DNA of 64,000 nt, taken from Candidatus Chryseobacterium colombiense (GTDB lineage Bacteria > Bacteroidota > Bacteroidia > Flavobacteriales > Weeksellaceae). Numbering within the stretch: position 1 is the stretch's first letter; every line of letters begins with the position of its first letter. The stretch is taken from positions 3,726,001 to 3,790,000 of the forward strand of contig CP119310.1 of assembly GCA_029203185.1 (NCBI GenBank). The letters run 5' to 3'. Below, piece by piece: positions 1 to 8,965 of this stretch. The position numbers were made by a program, and so were the translations under genes. Under the pieces are notes generated by a model, which did no database searches, had not been told where the DNA came from, and was given only the letters and a program-made list of their open reading frames with translations.

Positions 1-1089
1 ACGCATTTGGAACTGAAAAGATATTTCGGAATCGATGAATTGCTGAATGGGGACAATGCATCAGAAATTTACGAAAACATCTCGTCTCAACTTCAGACTC
101 CTGAAAAATCAACAAGAGGTTTATTGAAAATGATGAATGTAGAATCACTGTGCACCACGGAAGATCCTACAGATATTTTGAATTACCATCAGGATTTGGC
201 GAAAAGCGATTTTTCTATCAAAGTAAGTACGGCTTTCCGTCCTGATAAAGCTATTTTAATTGAGAATCACAACTTCGCGGATTATATTTCCAAACTAGGC
301 GAATCTGCCGGAATTGAAATTAATTCCTACCAGACTTTGTGTGATGCATTAATCAAAAGAATTGAATATTTCCATGAAAATGGATGCAGACTGTGCGATC
401 ACGGGTTGAACAATATTTCTTTCGAAGAAGCTTCAGAAGCAGAAGTAAGCACAATTTTCACCGATAAACTAAACGGAAAAGTTATCCCTGAAAAACAGGT
501 GAACCAATTCAAAACGGCTATTTTATTATTCTTAGGTGAAGCGTACCACAAATTCGGTTGGGTTCAGCAGTTCCATTTAGGGGCCTTGAGAAATAATAAT
601 GAAAGAATGCATAGAATTTTGGGACCAGATACAGGTTGGGATTCTATCGGTGACTTCGTTCAGGCTGAAACGTTGTCTAAATTGTTAAACACATTAGACG
701 GAAAAGATAAATTAACAAAAACTATTTTATATAATTTAAATCCTGCCGACAACGAAATTTTCGCTACTATGATCGGGAATTTCAACGACGGGAGTATTAA
801 AGGAAAGGTACAGTTCGGTTCAGGATGGTGGTTCCTTGATCAGAAAGACGGGATGATCAAGCAGATGAATGCCCTTTCCAATATGGGATTGATCAGCTGT
901 TTCGTCGGAATGTTGACGGATTCCAGGAGTTTCCTTTCTTTCCCGAGACATGAATATTTCAGAAGAGTATTGTGTAACCTTTTTGGTGAGGAAATGAAAA
1001 ATGGTGAATTACCCGATGATATTGAGCACGTTGGAAAAATAATTTCTGATATTTGTTATCACAATGCCAAAAATTATTTTGATTTTTAA
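1..1089 (+). CDS. uxaC: Uronate isomerase UxaC, 5' end outside window
   Basis: The frame is open from base 1, so the gene begins upstream; about 362 of the ~465 residues usual for the family are present. UxaC converts D-glucuronate to fructuronate and D-galacturonate to tagaturonate in the cytoplasm, the first step of hexuronate breakdown. Family-typical stretches are visible, such as HLGALRNNNERM and, near the end, DSRSFLSFPRHEYFRR. The N-terminal metal-binding His-x-His lies outside the window. The downstream genes kdgK, kdgA, exuT, uxaB and uxaA complete the same pathway on the same strand, which makes the call firm. Confidence 0.95.
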   Translation, partial: THLELKRYFGIDELLNGDNASEIYENISSQLQTPEKSTRGLLKMMNVESLCTTEDPTDILNYHQDLAKSDFSIKVSTAFRPDKAILIENHNFADYISKLGESAGIEINSYQTLCDALIKRIEYFHENGCRLCDHGLNNISFEEASEAEVSTIFTDKLNGKVIPEKQVNQFKTAILLFLGEAYHKFGWVQQFHLGALRNNNERMHRILGPDTGWDSIGDFVQAETLSKLLNTLDGKDKLTKTILYNLNPADNEIFATMIGNFNDGSIKGKVQFGSGWWFLDQKDGMIKQMNALSNMGLISCFVGMLTDSRSFLSFPRHEYFRRVLCNLFGEEMKNGELPDDIEHVGKIISDICYHNAKNYFDF

Positions 1090-1100
1090 TTAGATAAAAA

Positions 1101-1175
1101 CTCTCGCAGATATGGCAGATTACACAGATCTCTTTTTAACACAATCATCTGCAAAATTTGTTAAATCTGCGAGAG
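1101..1175. repeat. Palindromic intergenic element after uxaC
   Basis: An 11-base perfect inverted repeat, CTCTCGCAGAT (1101-1111) and ATCTGCGAGAG (1165-1175), encloses a ~53-nt middle. It lies 11 nt after the uxaC stop and could act as an mRNA 3'-end stabiliser or weak terminator. No U-tract follows the stem, so I call it a repeat and not a terminator. Confidence 0.6.
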
Positions 1176-1189
1176 ATTCAAAAATATTT

Positions 1190-1320
1190 TAAACCATTAA
1201 GATTTATTTAGAAGTTAAGTTTTGGTTAAGGTAAAATCAAAGATTTTAATTCAGCAAAAATGCTTAAAGCGATGCTCAACTTAATTTTTCTAAACTCCTT
1301 AATGAAATCCTAATGGTTTA
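1190..1320. repeat. REP-like element, copy 1 (TAAACCATTAAG ends)
   Basis: The element is bounded by TAAACCATTAAG and its approximate inverse CTAATGGTTTA, with further inverted pieces (AAGTTAAG / CTTAA) inside. Two more copies with the same ends occur at 4726-4851 and 45022-45145. All three are 120-130 bp and lie between genes, which suggests a dispersed palindromic repeat family. Together with the next entry this accounts for most of the 1090-1450 gap. Confidence 0.65.
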
Positions 1321-1357
1321 ATAAAAAATAATTGAATATCTGTAACTTGTTATAATC

Positions 1358-1403
1358 TTATTTAAGTGAAATCGAAGATTCGACGTAGTCAAACGCCTTT
1401 GCG
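1358..1403 (+). repeat. 46-bp direct repeat, copy 1
   Basis: This stretch matches 4893-4938 almost base for base (core AAGTGAAATCGAAGATTCGA). Each copy follows a TAAACCATTAAG element and precedes a gene of the hexuronate cluster (kdgK here, uxaB there), so the two spacers appear to share an origin by duplication. It could carry a shared regulatory site; no clear promoter was assigned. Confidence 0.55.
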
Positions 1404-1450
1404 TTTAAACAAAAAACAGATATTCAATAAATTAAGAACGTTTACAAAAA

Positions 1451-2458
1451 ATGAGCAACAAAATAGTCACATTTGGTGAAGTGATCATGCGACTTTCACC
1501 ACCCGGAAACAGAACTATGAAGCAAAGCCATGAAATGGAATTCTTTTTCGGAGGAACGGAGCTTAATGTAGCTTCATCATTGGCAACAATGGGTTGTGAT
1601 GTGAGACATATCAGCAGTGTTTCTGATGATTTTGTGGGGGAATCAGCATTGTCTTTTGTCAAAAGTTTTGGGATTGATACTCGTTTTATCAGTAAAAATG
1701 AACATCCTTTAGGGGTATACTTTTTGGAAGTGGGTTCTTCGGTACGGGCAAGCAGGATTGCTTATAACAGATTGAACGGTTCATTTGCCAATATCCATCC
1801 TCAAAATATAGACTGGAAAAAAGCTCTTGAAGGCAGTACTTATTTTCACTGGACGGGTATTAGTCCAGGAATTTCCAAAACGGCTTACGAAACTTTAAAA
1901 GAGGGTTTACAGACCGCCCGTGAATTGGGAATTGAAATTACAACCGATCCGGCTTATCGTTCTAATCTGTGGAAATATGGTAAAAATGGAAATGAAGTGT
2001 TGAAAGAACTAGTTGGTTATTCCACCATTTTCATCGGAGGAGTGAATGAGATCAATGAAATCCTGGGAACTCAATTTTCATCAGATAAAGAAGGTTTCCT
2101 GGAAGCCTGTAAAGAATTAAAACAACAAATTCCTTCTATTTATAAGATTTTCGATAAAATAAGAATCGGTGTTACAGCAAGTTCTCAGCAAACACAGGGA
2201 AGAGCTTTAATCGGAGATACTTATTTTGAAACTGAACTTTTAGAAGTAAATCCTGTAGTCGACAGAATCGGAACAGGAGATGCTTTTGCGGCGGGTTTGA
2301 TCTATGGCTTAATTAATTTCGATGACGAAAAAGCATTGAATTTTGCCAATGCTGCCTGTGCCATAAAACATACCATTTTAGGAGATATCAATTATTGCAG
2401 TGCTGAAGACATTTTGGAAGTAATGCAGGGAAATTCGGGGGGAAGAATAAAAAGATAA
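1451..2458 (+). CDS. kdgK: 2-dehydro-3-deoxygluconokinase (PfkB family)
   Basis: KdgK phosphorylates 2-keto-3-deoxygluconate with ATP to give KDPG. The 335-residue length fits ribokinase/PfkB sugar kinases. An N-terminal FGGTELNVASSLATMG stretch (about residues 31-46) is the first PfkB substrate-binding motif. DRIGTGDAFAAGLIYG near residue 271 is the second signature and carries the catalytic Asp of the GxGD motif. kdgA follows after 49 nt and encodes the enzyme that uses the product, so the pair is very likely cotranscribed. The ATG start follows a purine-rich stretch. Exact substrate is inferred from context. Confidence 0.93.
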   Translation: MSNKIVTFGEVIMRLSPPGNRTMKQSHEMEFFFGGTELNVASSLATMGCDVRHISSVSDDFVGESALSFVKSFGIDTRFISKNEHPLGVYFLEVGSSVRASRIAYNRLNGSFANIHPQNIDWKKALEGSTYFHWTGISPGISKTAYETLKEGLQTARELGIEITTDPAYRSNLWKYGKNGNEVLKELVGYSTIFIGGVNEINEILGTQFSSDKEGFLEACKELKQQIPSIYKIFDKIRIGVTASSQQTQGRALIGDTYFETELLEVNPVVDRIGTGDAFAAGLIYGLINFDDEKALNFANAACAIKHTILGDINYCSAEDILEVMQGNSGGRIKR

Positions 2459-2507
2459 GAAAAGCATTATAAGGTTTCATTCCTGTAATGCTCAAAAAAA
2501 CTATACA

Positions 2508-3167
2508 ATGACAAAAATTCAATTAGTAACGGATACTATTCTCAATCAGGGAGTTTTGCCTCTTTATTATAATGCAGATGAGACGGTAACTTTAGAAATA
2601 TTGAGATCACTTTACAAAGCAGGAATCCGTGCCGTAGAATATACAAGCCGTGGTGAAGCTGCGTTGAATAATTTCATCAAAATGATTGAAGTCCGTAATA
2701 TGGAAATGCCGGATATGTTGCTTGGAATCGGAACGATAAAAAATAAAGCACAAGCTGAAGAATATTATAAAGCAGGGGCAGATTTTTTCATTAGCCCTGG
2801 TTTTGTGGCGGAAGTGGCGGCATTCCTGATTCCAAAAGATGTATTGTACAGTCCGGGTTGTATGACGCCGACAGAAATTATCGAAGCAGAAAATTCAGGA
2901 GTAACTTTCGTTAAATTATTTCCTGGAAATGCTTTAGGAACCGGATTCATGAGTGCGATCAAAGATGTTTTCCCGAATCTGAAATTTATGCCTACAGGTG
3001 GTGTTGATACGACAAAAGAAAGCATTGAAAGCTGGTTTAAAGCAGGTGTTTCTGCTGTAGGAATGGGAAGTAAATTGGTAAGTAAAGAATTAATGCTTGC
3101 CAAAGACTATGCAACAATTGAAAATGAAACTAAAAAAGTGCTGGAAATTATTCAGACTTTAAAATAA
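2508..3167 (+). CDS. kdgA: KDPG aldolase (2-keto-3-deoxy-6-phosphogluconate aldolase)
   Basis: This 219-residue class I aldolase splits KDPG into pyruvate and glyceraldehyde-3-phosphate. The TIM-barrel landmarks are clear: GIGTIKNKAQAEEYYKAGA in the middle, SPGCMTPTEI, then VKLFPGNALG with the Schiff-base lysine at K136, and LKFMPTGGV as the phosphate-binding loop. It sits 49 nt after kdgK and 22 nt before the transporter gene, inside one operon. It may also act on KDPGal, since family members differ little in sequence. The call is secure from motif and context. Confidence 0.95.
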   Translation: MTKIQLVTDTILNQGVLPLYYNADETVTLEILRSLYKAGIRAVEYTSRGEAALNNFIKMIEVRNMEMPDMLLGIGTIKNKAQAEEYYKAGADFFISPGFVAEVAAFLIPKDVLYSPGCMTPTEIIEAENSGVTFVKLFPGNALGTGFMSAIKDVFPNLKFMPTGGVDTTKESIESWFKAGVSAVGMGSKLVSKELMLAKDYATIENETKKVLEIIQTLK

Positions 3168-3189
3168 TAACTCAATTCAAAAGATTACT

Positions 3190-4722
3190 ATGAGTTCAGT
3201 TAAATCTATTAAACCAACGAATTTCAGATGGACCATCTGCGTATTGCTTTTCATTGCAACTACCATTAATTATCTGGATCGTCAGGTTTTATCATTAACA
3301 TGGAAAGATTTTATTGCCCCGGAATTTCACTGGAACAATAACGATTACGGAAATATTACGGCTCTATTCTCTATTTTTTATGCGATAGGAATGCTTTTCG
3401 CAGGAAAATTTGTAGATTGGATGGATACTAAAAAAGGTTTCCTGTGGGCCATCGGAATTTGGTCTATCGGAGCTGTTTTACATGCTTTTTGCGGAGTGGC
3501 AACATCCGGAGTCCTTACCGGAAATTGGGGAGCAGGTTTTCATGGATCTAAGGAATTAATCGGAACAGTTTCTAATACTTCGGCCATCATCAGTACAAGT
3601 GTTTCATTGTTTGTTTTTGCCCGTTTCGTTTTGGCCATCGGTGAAGCAGGAAATTTCCCGGCAGCAATTAAAACTACAGCGGAATATTTTCCTAAAAAAG
3701 ACAGGGCTTTATCTACCAGTATCTGGAATGCAGGAGCAACAGTGGGAGCTTTAGCAGCGCCTATTACAATCCCTTTCATTGCAAAATCCATGGGATGGGA
3801 GTGGGCGTTTATCATTATTGGTGCCTTAGGATTTATATGGATGGGACTTTGGGTATTTTATTATAAGAAACCTCATGAACATCATAAAGTTAACGAGCAT
3901 GAGTTAACCTATATTCAGCAGGACCATGAAGAAGTTCCGGCTGAGGAAAATGCTGTACCGGCTGAAGAAAGAAAATTTTCCTTCAAAGAATGTTTCAGTC
4001 ACAGACAGACTTGGGCATTTGCCTTTGGAAAGTTTATGACAGACGGAGTTTGGTGGTTTTTTCTGTTCTGGACTCCGGCCTATTTAAGTTCGGTTTATAA
4101 AATGGATTCCACACAAAGTGCATTCCCATTGTTTGTTCTTTATATGATTACATTATTGTCAATCATTGGAGGGTGGCTTCCAAAATATTTTGTGGAAAAA
4201 AAAGGAATGAATGCCTATTCAGGAAGAATGAAAGCAATGTTGATTTTTGCATTTTTCCCATTATTAGCTTTGTTGGCTCAACCGTTAGGATCAATTACGT
4301 ATTGGCTTCCGGTTTTAATTATAGGCGTTGCAGGAGCGGCACATCAGGCTTGGTCGGCAAATATTTTCTCGACTGTTGGCGATATGTTCCCGAAAAAAGC
4401 GATTGCAACGATCACCGGAATTGGTGGAATGGCAGGTGGAATTGGTTCGTTTATTATCAACAAATCATCTGGAGTGTTGTTTGATCATGCTCATAAAGCC
4501 TGGTCAACCGTAGACGGAATACCTTTACTGGAAAAATATCCGCAATACATCAACGAGAGATTGCCTGATGGATTTTTCGAGCAATTGGAAAAATCAGGAG
4601 CAGTAGTTGTAGATGGAATTGATAAAGGTTACATGATTATATTTTCAGTATGTGCCGTAGCGTATCTTATTGCTTGGACAGTAATGAAAACATTGGTTCC
4701 TAAATATAAAGTCATTAAATAA
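3190..4722 (+). CDS. exuT: Hexuronate transporter, MFS family (ExuT-like)
   Basis: A 510-residue major facilitator protein with about 12 hydrophobic segments. The opening stretch FRWTICVLLFIATTINYLD and LDRQVLSLT are typical of the anion:cation symporter branch that contains ExuT. The cytoplasmic loop GKFVDWMDTKKG matches the MFS loop 2-3 signature. It would import glucuronate or galacturonate by proton symport across the inner membrane. A charged central loop lies near residues 235-270. It is 22 nt after kdgA and lies inside the uronate cluster, which supports the substrate; substrate specificity is inferred from this context. Confidence 0.9.
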   Translation: MSSVKSIKPTNFRWTICVLLFIATTINYLDRQVLSLTWKDFIAPEFHWNNNDYGNITALFSIFYAIGMLFAGKFVDWMDTKKGFLWAIGIWSIGAVLHAFCGVATSGVLTGNWGAGFHGSKELIGTVSNTSAIISTSVSLFVFARFVLAIGEAGNFPAAIKTTAEYFPKKDRALSTSIWNAGATVGALAAPITIPFIAKSMGWEWAFIIIGALGFIWMGLWVFYYKKPHEHHKVNEHELTYIQQDHEEVPAEENAVPAEERKFSFKECFSHRQTWAFAFGKFMTDGVWWFFLFWTPAYLSSVYKMDSTQSAFPLFVLYMITLLSIIGGWLPKYFVEKKGMNAYSGRMKAMLIFAFFPLLALLAQPLGSITYWLPVLIIGVAGAAHQAWSANIFSTVGDMFPKKAIATITGIGGMAGGIGSFIINKSSGVLFDHAHKAWSTVDGIPLLEKYPQYINERLPDGFFEQLEKSGAVVVDGIDKGYMIIFSVCAVAYLIAWTVMKTLVPKYKVIK

Positions 4723-4725
4723 TTT

Positions 4726-4851
4726 TAAACCATTAAGGAAAATTAAGAAATGAAGAATGATTAAGAATTTGCAAACAAATTATAGGCACAAGCTTAAGAA
4801 ATTTATTTCTCTTAATCATCTTAATTCCCTAATAAAAATCTTAATGGTTTA
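4726..4851. repeat. REP-like element, copy 2
   Basis: This copy has ends TAAACCATTAAG and CTTAATGGTTTA, a perfect 12-base inverted repeat, with a second inner pair (AAGAATGATTAAG against CTTAATCATCTTAA). It begins 4 nt after the exuT stop and could fold into a long hairpin protecting the upstream message. Same family as 1190-1320 and 45022-45145. Confidence 0.7.
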
Positions 4852-4892
4852 AATTAATATAAAAAGTAAAATTGAATTAAAACTTTGTGGTT

Positions 4893-4938
4893 TTATTTAA
4901 GTGAAATCGAAGATTCGACGTAGTCAAAAACCTTTGCG
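4893..4938 (+). repeat. 46-bp direct repeat, copy 2
   Basis: Near-identical to 1358-1403. It sits in the 299-nt spacer between exuT and uxaB, followed by an A/T-rich stretch to the uxaB start. The rest of that spacer shows no further feature I can support. Confidence 0.55.
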
Positions 4939-5021
4939 AACTTAAAAATATATATCAAGTTTTAAAAAGAAAATCTTAGCGTCCTTTGTGTTTAAAAAAC
5001 GACACAACAATATTAGAAAAG

Positions 5022-6485
5022 ATGGAAAATCAGATAAAACAAAAATTAAATCGTGAATTAAACGGTTCTCAGAAAAAGCTTCCCATTAAAATTATACAGT
5101 TTGGAGGGGGAAATTTCATGAGAGGATTCACAGATTATGTAATTGATCAATTAAATAAAGAAGCAGGATTCAATGCAGGAATAGTGAACGTACAACCCAC
5201 TCAGGGTGGATCGGTTCATAAACTGGAAGAGCAGGATAATCTGTATACGCTTTTCACAAGAGGAATTAAAAAAGGAGAGATTGTTGATGAAAAACAGGTG
5301 ATTTCTGCCATTCAGAAATCGATCAATCCTTATACAAACTATAATGAATTCTTAGCATTAGCCAAAGAAGAAGAACTTGAATTTATCTTTTCCAACACAA
5401 CAGAAACAGGAATTGCTTACGAAGAAATTGAAAATAGTTACCAAGGACCGCACAAGAATTTTCCTGCGAAACTGACCGTTTTATTGTATGAAAGATTCAA
5501 ACATTTCAACGGTGCTGCTGACAGAGGTTTAAGAATCATTCCTTGTGAGCTTATTGAAGACAATGCATTTGCATTAAGAGATATTATTATTAAATATGCT
5601 CAACTTTGGGATTTGGAAGATGATTTTGTGCAATGGATTACACAAAGCAATTATTTTCATAATACATTGGTTGATAGAATTGTTCCCGGATATCCAAAAA
5701 ATGATGCAGAATCTTACGAAGACCAGCTGGATTATGAGGACCAGATGATGGTGGTTTCTGAAACATTTTTACTTTGGGTGATTCAGGATGCCGGTAATTT
5801 AAAGGCAAGAATTCCTTTTGAGAAAATCAGCGAACAGATTTTAGTGGTGGATAATATTCAGCCTTATCGTTTGAGGAAAGTAAGAATCCTGAATGGAGGC
5901 CACACCTTGATGTTGGCTCCCGCAGTTTTATCAGGAAAAGAAACGGTAAAAGAATCTGTTGATGATGCATTTATTGGGAAGTTTTTAAAGGAAAGTATTT
6001 TCAATGAGGTAAATCCTACTTTAGGTTTGGATGAAAATGAACTGAAAGATTTTGCAGAAGAGGTTTTCGACAGATTCAGAAATCCTTTTATCAAACATTA
6101 TCAGGCAAGTATTGCTTTGTATTTTGTGTCTAAATTTAAAGTAAGAGTTCTCCCGAGCTTATTGGGATATGTTGAAATTAATAAAAAATTACCATTGAAT
6201 TTGACGTTCTCTTTAGCAAGTTTAATCAGATTCTATCAGGGAAATCTTGGTGAAAAATCTTTACCAATTAACGATGAAGAAATAATTGTTGCTAGATTTA
6301 AAGAGATCTGGACAAGCGGAGATTATGAGAAAGTTGCGGACTTGTCATTAAGTGAAACGGCTTTCTGGGAGACAGACCTGACTCAGGTTGAAGGCCTTAA
6401 AGATGCGGTTGCAAAAGCTCTGTGGGAAATAGACCATAATGACTTGGAAACTGCATATAATAACTTTATACAATCTTATTCTTAA
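5022..6485 (+). CDS. uxaB: Tagaturonate reductase (altronate oxidoreductase)
   Basis: UxaB reduces tagaturonate to altronate with NADH; it belongs to the mannitol dehydrogenase family. The N-terminal Rossmann region has IQFGGGNFMRGFTDYVIDQL. The C-terminal domain holds the family motif LRKVRILNGGHT, where Lys, Asn and His form the catalytic set. I start at the ATG at 5022 (487 residues), since the extra upstream codons from TTG 4986 are not family-like and the ATG is preceded by a purine-rich stretch. It is followed after 6 nt by uxaA, the next enzyme, so the two are surely one message. Confidence 0.93.
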   Translation: MENQIKQKLNRELNGSQKKLPIKIIQFGGGNFMRGFTDYVIDQLNKEAGFNAGIVNVQPTQGGSVHKLEEQDNLYTLFTRGIKKGEIVDEKQVISAIQKSINPYTNYNEFLALAKEEELEFIFSNTTETGIAYEEIENSYQGPHKNFPAKLTVLLYERFKHFNGAADRGLRIIPCELIEDNAFALRDIIIKYAQLWDLEDDFVQWITQSNYFHNTLVDRIVPGYPKNDAESYEDQLDYEDQMMVVSETFLLWVIQDAGNLKARIPFEKISEQILVVDNIQPYRLRKVRILNGGHTLMLAPAVLSGKETVKESVDDAFIGKFLKESIFNEVNPTLGLDENELKDFAEEVFDRFRNPFIKHYQASIALYFVSKFKVRVLPSLLGYVEINKKLPLNLTFSLASLIRFYQGNLGEKSLPINDEEIIVARFKEIWTSGDYEKVADLSLSETAFWETDLTQVEGLKDAVAKALWEIDHNDLETAYNNFIQSYS

Positions 6486-6491
6486 GAAATT

Positions 6492-8108
6492 ATGCAAAAG
6501 AAAGTACTGAAAGTAAATCCTAAAGACAACGTTATCGTAGCGCTGCAGGATTTACCTGCAGGAGAATCGGTACATCTTGAAGGTGCAGACTACACGATTC
6601 TCAAAGATATAAAAGCAAAACATAAATTTGCTGCCGTAGATTTTGCAGATGGTGATCACATTATTATGTATGGGGTAATCGTTGGAAAAGCGAATCAGTC
6701 CATCAAAAAAGGTGAAGTAATTACCACCGAAAATGTAAAACACCAAAGTGCAAAAGTAGAAGGTAAAACGGCTACATTGGGATGGACTCCTCCTAATGTC
6801 GACAAATGGAAAGACCGTACTTTCATGGGATATCACCGCGAAGACGGACAAGTGGGAACGGAAAACGTATGGTTGTTCTTCCCTCTGGTTTTTTGTGAAA
6901 ACAAAAATATTGAAACTCTGAAAGACATTTTTGAAAAAGAATTGTTGCACGAAAAAGCCAGTAAACATCAATTGTTATTAAGATCATTATTAAATGGTGG
7001 CGAAACTTCTGATGTTGCTGTGGAAGAGCGAGAAGATACAAGAGTTTTTAAAAATATAGATGTAAGATTCATCACTCATCAAGGTGGTTGTGGCGGAATT
7101 CGTCAGGATGCTGAAGCATTGGGAAGACTGTTTGCTGGATATGTTAATAATCCGAATGTTGCAGGCGCTACAGTTCTGAGTTTAGGCTGTCAGAATCTTC
7201 AGGTGCAGATTTTCATGGATGCACTTCATGCTTTAGCTCCGAATAACAAAAAGCCGATTGTTGTTTATGAACAGCAAAAGTCCGGGACTATTGATGAAAT
7301 GCTTACTGGTGTTATCAAAGATTCTTACGAAGGAATTAAGAAAGCAAACGAAATAGAAAGAAAACCAGCACCAATCACAAAGTTGAATATTGGATTGGAA
7401 TGTGGTGGATCTGATGGTTTTTCGGGAATTTCTGCAAATCCTGTTTTGGGTGAAGTCTCCGATATTATGGCGGTAGTAGGAGGAACAACGATGTTGGCTG
7501 AGTTTCCAGAGCTTTGCGGAGTGGAGCAGGAGTTGGTCAACCGTTGTGTTAATGATGAAGATGGAATAAAATTCCTTAAGCTGATGAAGGATTTTGAAAA
7601 ATCTGTAGTGGCGGCCGGGTCAGGTTTTGATATGAATCCATCACCCGGAAATATCAAAGACGGTTTAATTACTGATGCTATGAAATCTGCAGGAGCTGCT
7701 AAAAAAGGCGGTGCTGCACCTATTGTTGAGGTTCTTGATTTTACAGAATATGCTACGAAACCAGGTCTTAATTTACTTTGTACTCCGGGAAATGATGCCG
7801 AATGTACTACTGCTTTAGCAGGATCAGGAGCTACTGTTGTGCTTTTTACAACCGGTCTTGGAACGCCGATGGGAAATCCGATTTCTCCGGTAGTTAAAAT
7901 TTCTTCTAATTCTGTTTTGGCAGAAAGAATGCCGGATATTATAGATTTTAATGCCGGGACTGTAATCACCGGAGAAAAGACAATTCCGGAAGCGACAGAT
8001 GAACTTTTGGAGTTCATTATCAAAGTAGCCAGCGGAGAAGTAAAAACCAAAGCAGACCAACTTAATCAGAATGACTTCATTCCATGGAGACGAGGGGTCT
8101 CACTGTAG
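6492..8108 (+). CDS. uxaA: Altronate dehydratase
   Basis: UxaA dehydrates altronate to 2-keto-3-deoxygluconate, the substrate of KdgK. The 538-residue protein has the two usual parts: an N-terminal SAF-type domain (about residues 1-90, with NVIVALQDLPAGESV) and a C-terminal catalytic domain beginning near the GYHREDGQVGTEN motif. Conserved glycine and cysteine motifs follow (HQGGCGGIRQDA, GLECGGSDGFSG). With UxaC, UxaB, KdgK and KdgA it forms the full galacturonate branch to pyruvate and triose phosphate. No fructuronate reductase or mannonate dehydratase is seen here, so the glucuronate branch is not complete in this window. Confidence 0.95.
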   Translation: MQKKVLKVNPKDNVIVALQDLPAGESVHLEGADYTILKDIKAKHKFAAVDFADGDHIIMYGVIVGKANQSIKKGEVITTENVKHQSAKVEGKTATLGWTPPNVDKWKDRTFMGYHREDGQVGTENVWLFFPLVFCENKNIETLKDIFEKELLHEKASKHQLLLRSLLNGGETSDVAVEEREDTRVFKNIDVRFITHQGGCGGIRQDAEALGRLFAGYVNNPNVAGATVLSLGCQNLQVQIFMDALHALAPNNKKPIVVYEQQKSGTIDEMLTGVIKDSYEGIKKANEIERKPAPITKLNIGLECGGSDGFSGISANPVLGEVSDIMAVVGGTTMLAEFPELCGVEQELVNRCVNDEDGIKFLKLMKDFEKSVVAAGSGFDMNPSPGNIKDGLITDAMKSAGAAKKGGAAPIVEVLDFTEYATKPGLNLLCTPGNDAECTTALAGSGATVVLFTTGLGTPMGNPISPVVKISSNSVLAERMPDIIDFNAGTVITGEKTIPEATDELLEFIIKVASGEVKTKADQLNQNDFIPWRRGVSL

Positions 8109-8135
8109 TGGATTATTATATTAAATATTAGGGTT

Positions 8136-8176
8136 GAAAATGCTTCTTACGATTTTGTAAGGAGCATTTTCTTTTG
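8136..8176. terminator. Terminator after uxaA
   Basis: GAAAATGCTtCTTAC (8136-8150) pairs with GTAAGgAGCATTTTC (8157-8171), followed by TTTT. The stem is symmetric enough to work in both directions. The surrounding ~67 bp (8111-8177) recurs at 8862-8932, on the far side of the next gene. Confidence 0.75.
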
Positions 8177-8274
8177 GTTATTTAGGCCGGACTTTCTTCA
8201 CAAATAAATAAGCACTTAAGCACCATTTTTGGCAATATCTTTATTTGTGTACCGTTTTTAACTATTATTTCAAT

Positions 8275-8697
8275 TTAGTCATCCATCAAGCCAAATCCTT
8301 CTGGAACTTTTTTGGAATTTATTCTGTTGTAAGGCCAGATATAAATTGTTTTAACAATATTAGAATCAGTGTCTAATAAATTGTATTCATCAATTGGTGC
8401 ACTGACAATATTGCTTTTCATTGAACCCGTTCTTTCCCAAGTATATTGAGAAGAGCCTGGTTTTATATAAATTAATCTATTTAAGTATTTTCTTGATTCA
8501 GAAATACTTGTTAAAAGAATAGGGTTGTCTTTTGAGTAACCAAATTCGCCTTTGTGATTAGGTAATTCGTCATTATCAGTACCTTCTTCTACTTTAATCT
8601 TTTGTACCATGGCTTCCATTTTTGCCATAAAATCTGTCGAATCTGTCTCTACTGACGAGTTTTTTTTATTTCTCTTAAAAAAATTAAATATTCCCAT
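8275..8697 (-). CDS. Hypothetical protein, 140 aa
   Basis: I do not recognise this protein. It starts with a basic MGIFNFFKRNKKN stretch and has no signal peptide or membrane segment. Its middle holds GYSKDNPILLTSI and its end is hydrophilic. Small soluble proteins of this kind are often immunity or accessory proteins in Bacteroidota, but nothing here proves that. It is transcribed against uxaA and is bracketed by two copies of the same ~67-bp terminator-containing repeat, which suggests it was inserted into, or duplicated with, the uxaA 3' flank. No partner gene is evident. Confidence 0.6.
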   Translation of the reverse strand: MGIFNFFKRNKKNSSVETDSTDFMAKMEAMVQKIKVEEGTDNDELPNHKGEFGYSKDNPILLTSISESRKYLNRLIYIKPGSSQYTWERTGSMKSNIVSAPIDEYNLLDTDSNIVKTIYIWPYNRINSKKVPEGFGLMDD

Positions 8698-8888
8698 TAT
8701 ATTTTGTTTTATTTATTTTCAAAATGAAATGTAACAGTTAGCTTTACACAATACATTGACTCAATATAATTTCACTTAAATAAAATAAAGAATGTAGCAA
8801 ATTTTGCGTCTCAATTCCTGTTTGTTATTTGAAAAAATTGCATTATGAATTTCATTCATGGAGATTAATTATATTAAATATTAAGGCT

Positions 8889-8926
8889 GGAAATGCTTCT
8901 TACGCTTTTATAAGAAACATTTTCTT
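8889..8926. terminator. Second copy of the uxaA-type terminator hairpin
   Basis: GAAATGCTTCTTAC pairs imperfectly with TAAGAAACATTTTC and is followed by TTTC. It lies within a near-direct repeat of 8111-8177 (here 8862-8932, sharing TTATATTAAATATTA upstream). It lies past the 3' end of the minus-strand T9SS gene. Confidence 0.5.
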
Positions 8927-8965
8927 TCTGTTCCTTTAACTTATGATATCAAGATTGAAGCGAAT

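Noticed and set aside
6552..8060. Long minus-strand frames inside uxaA
   Set aside because: They are shadows of a well-conserved enzyme gene and show no start context or family similarity.
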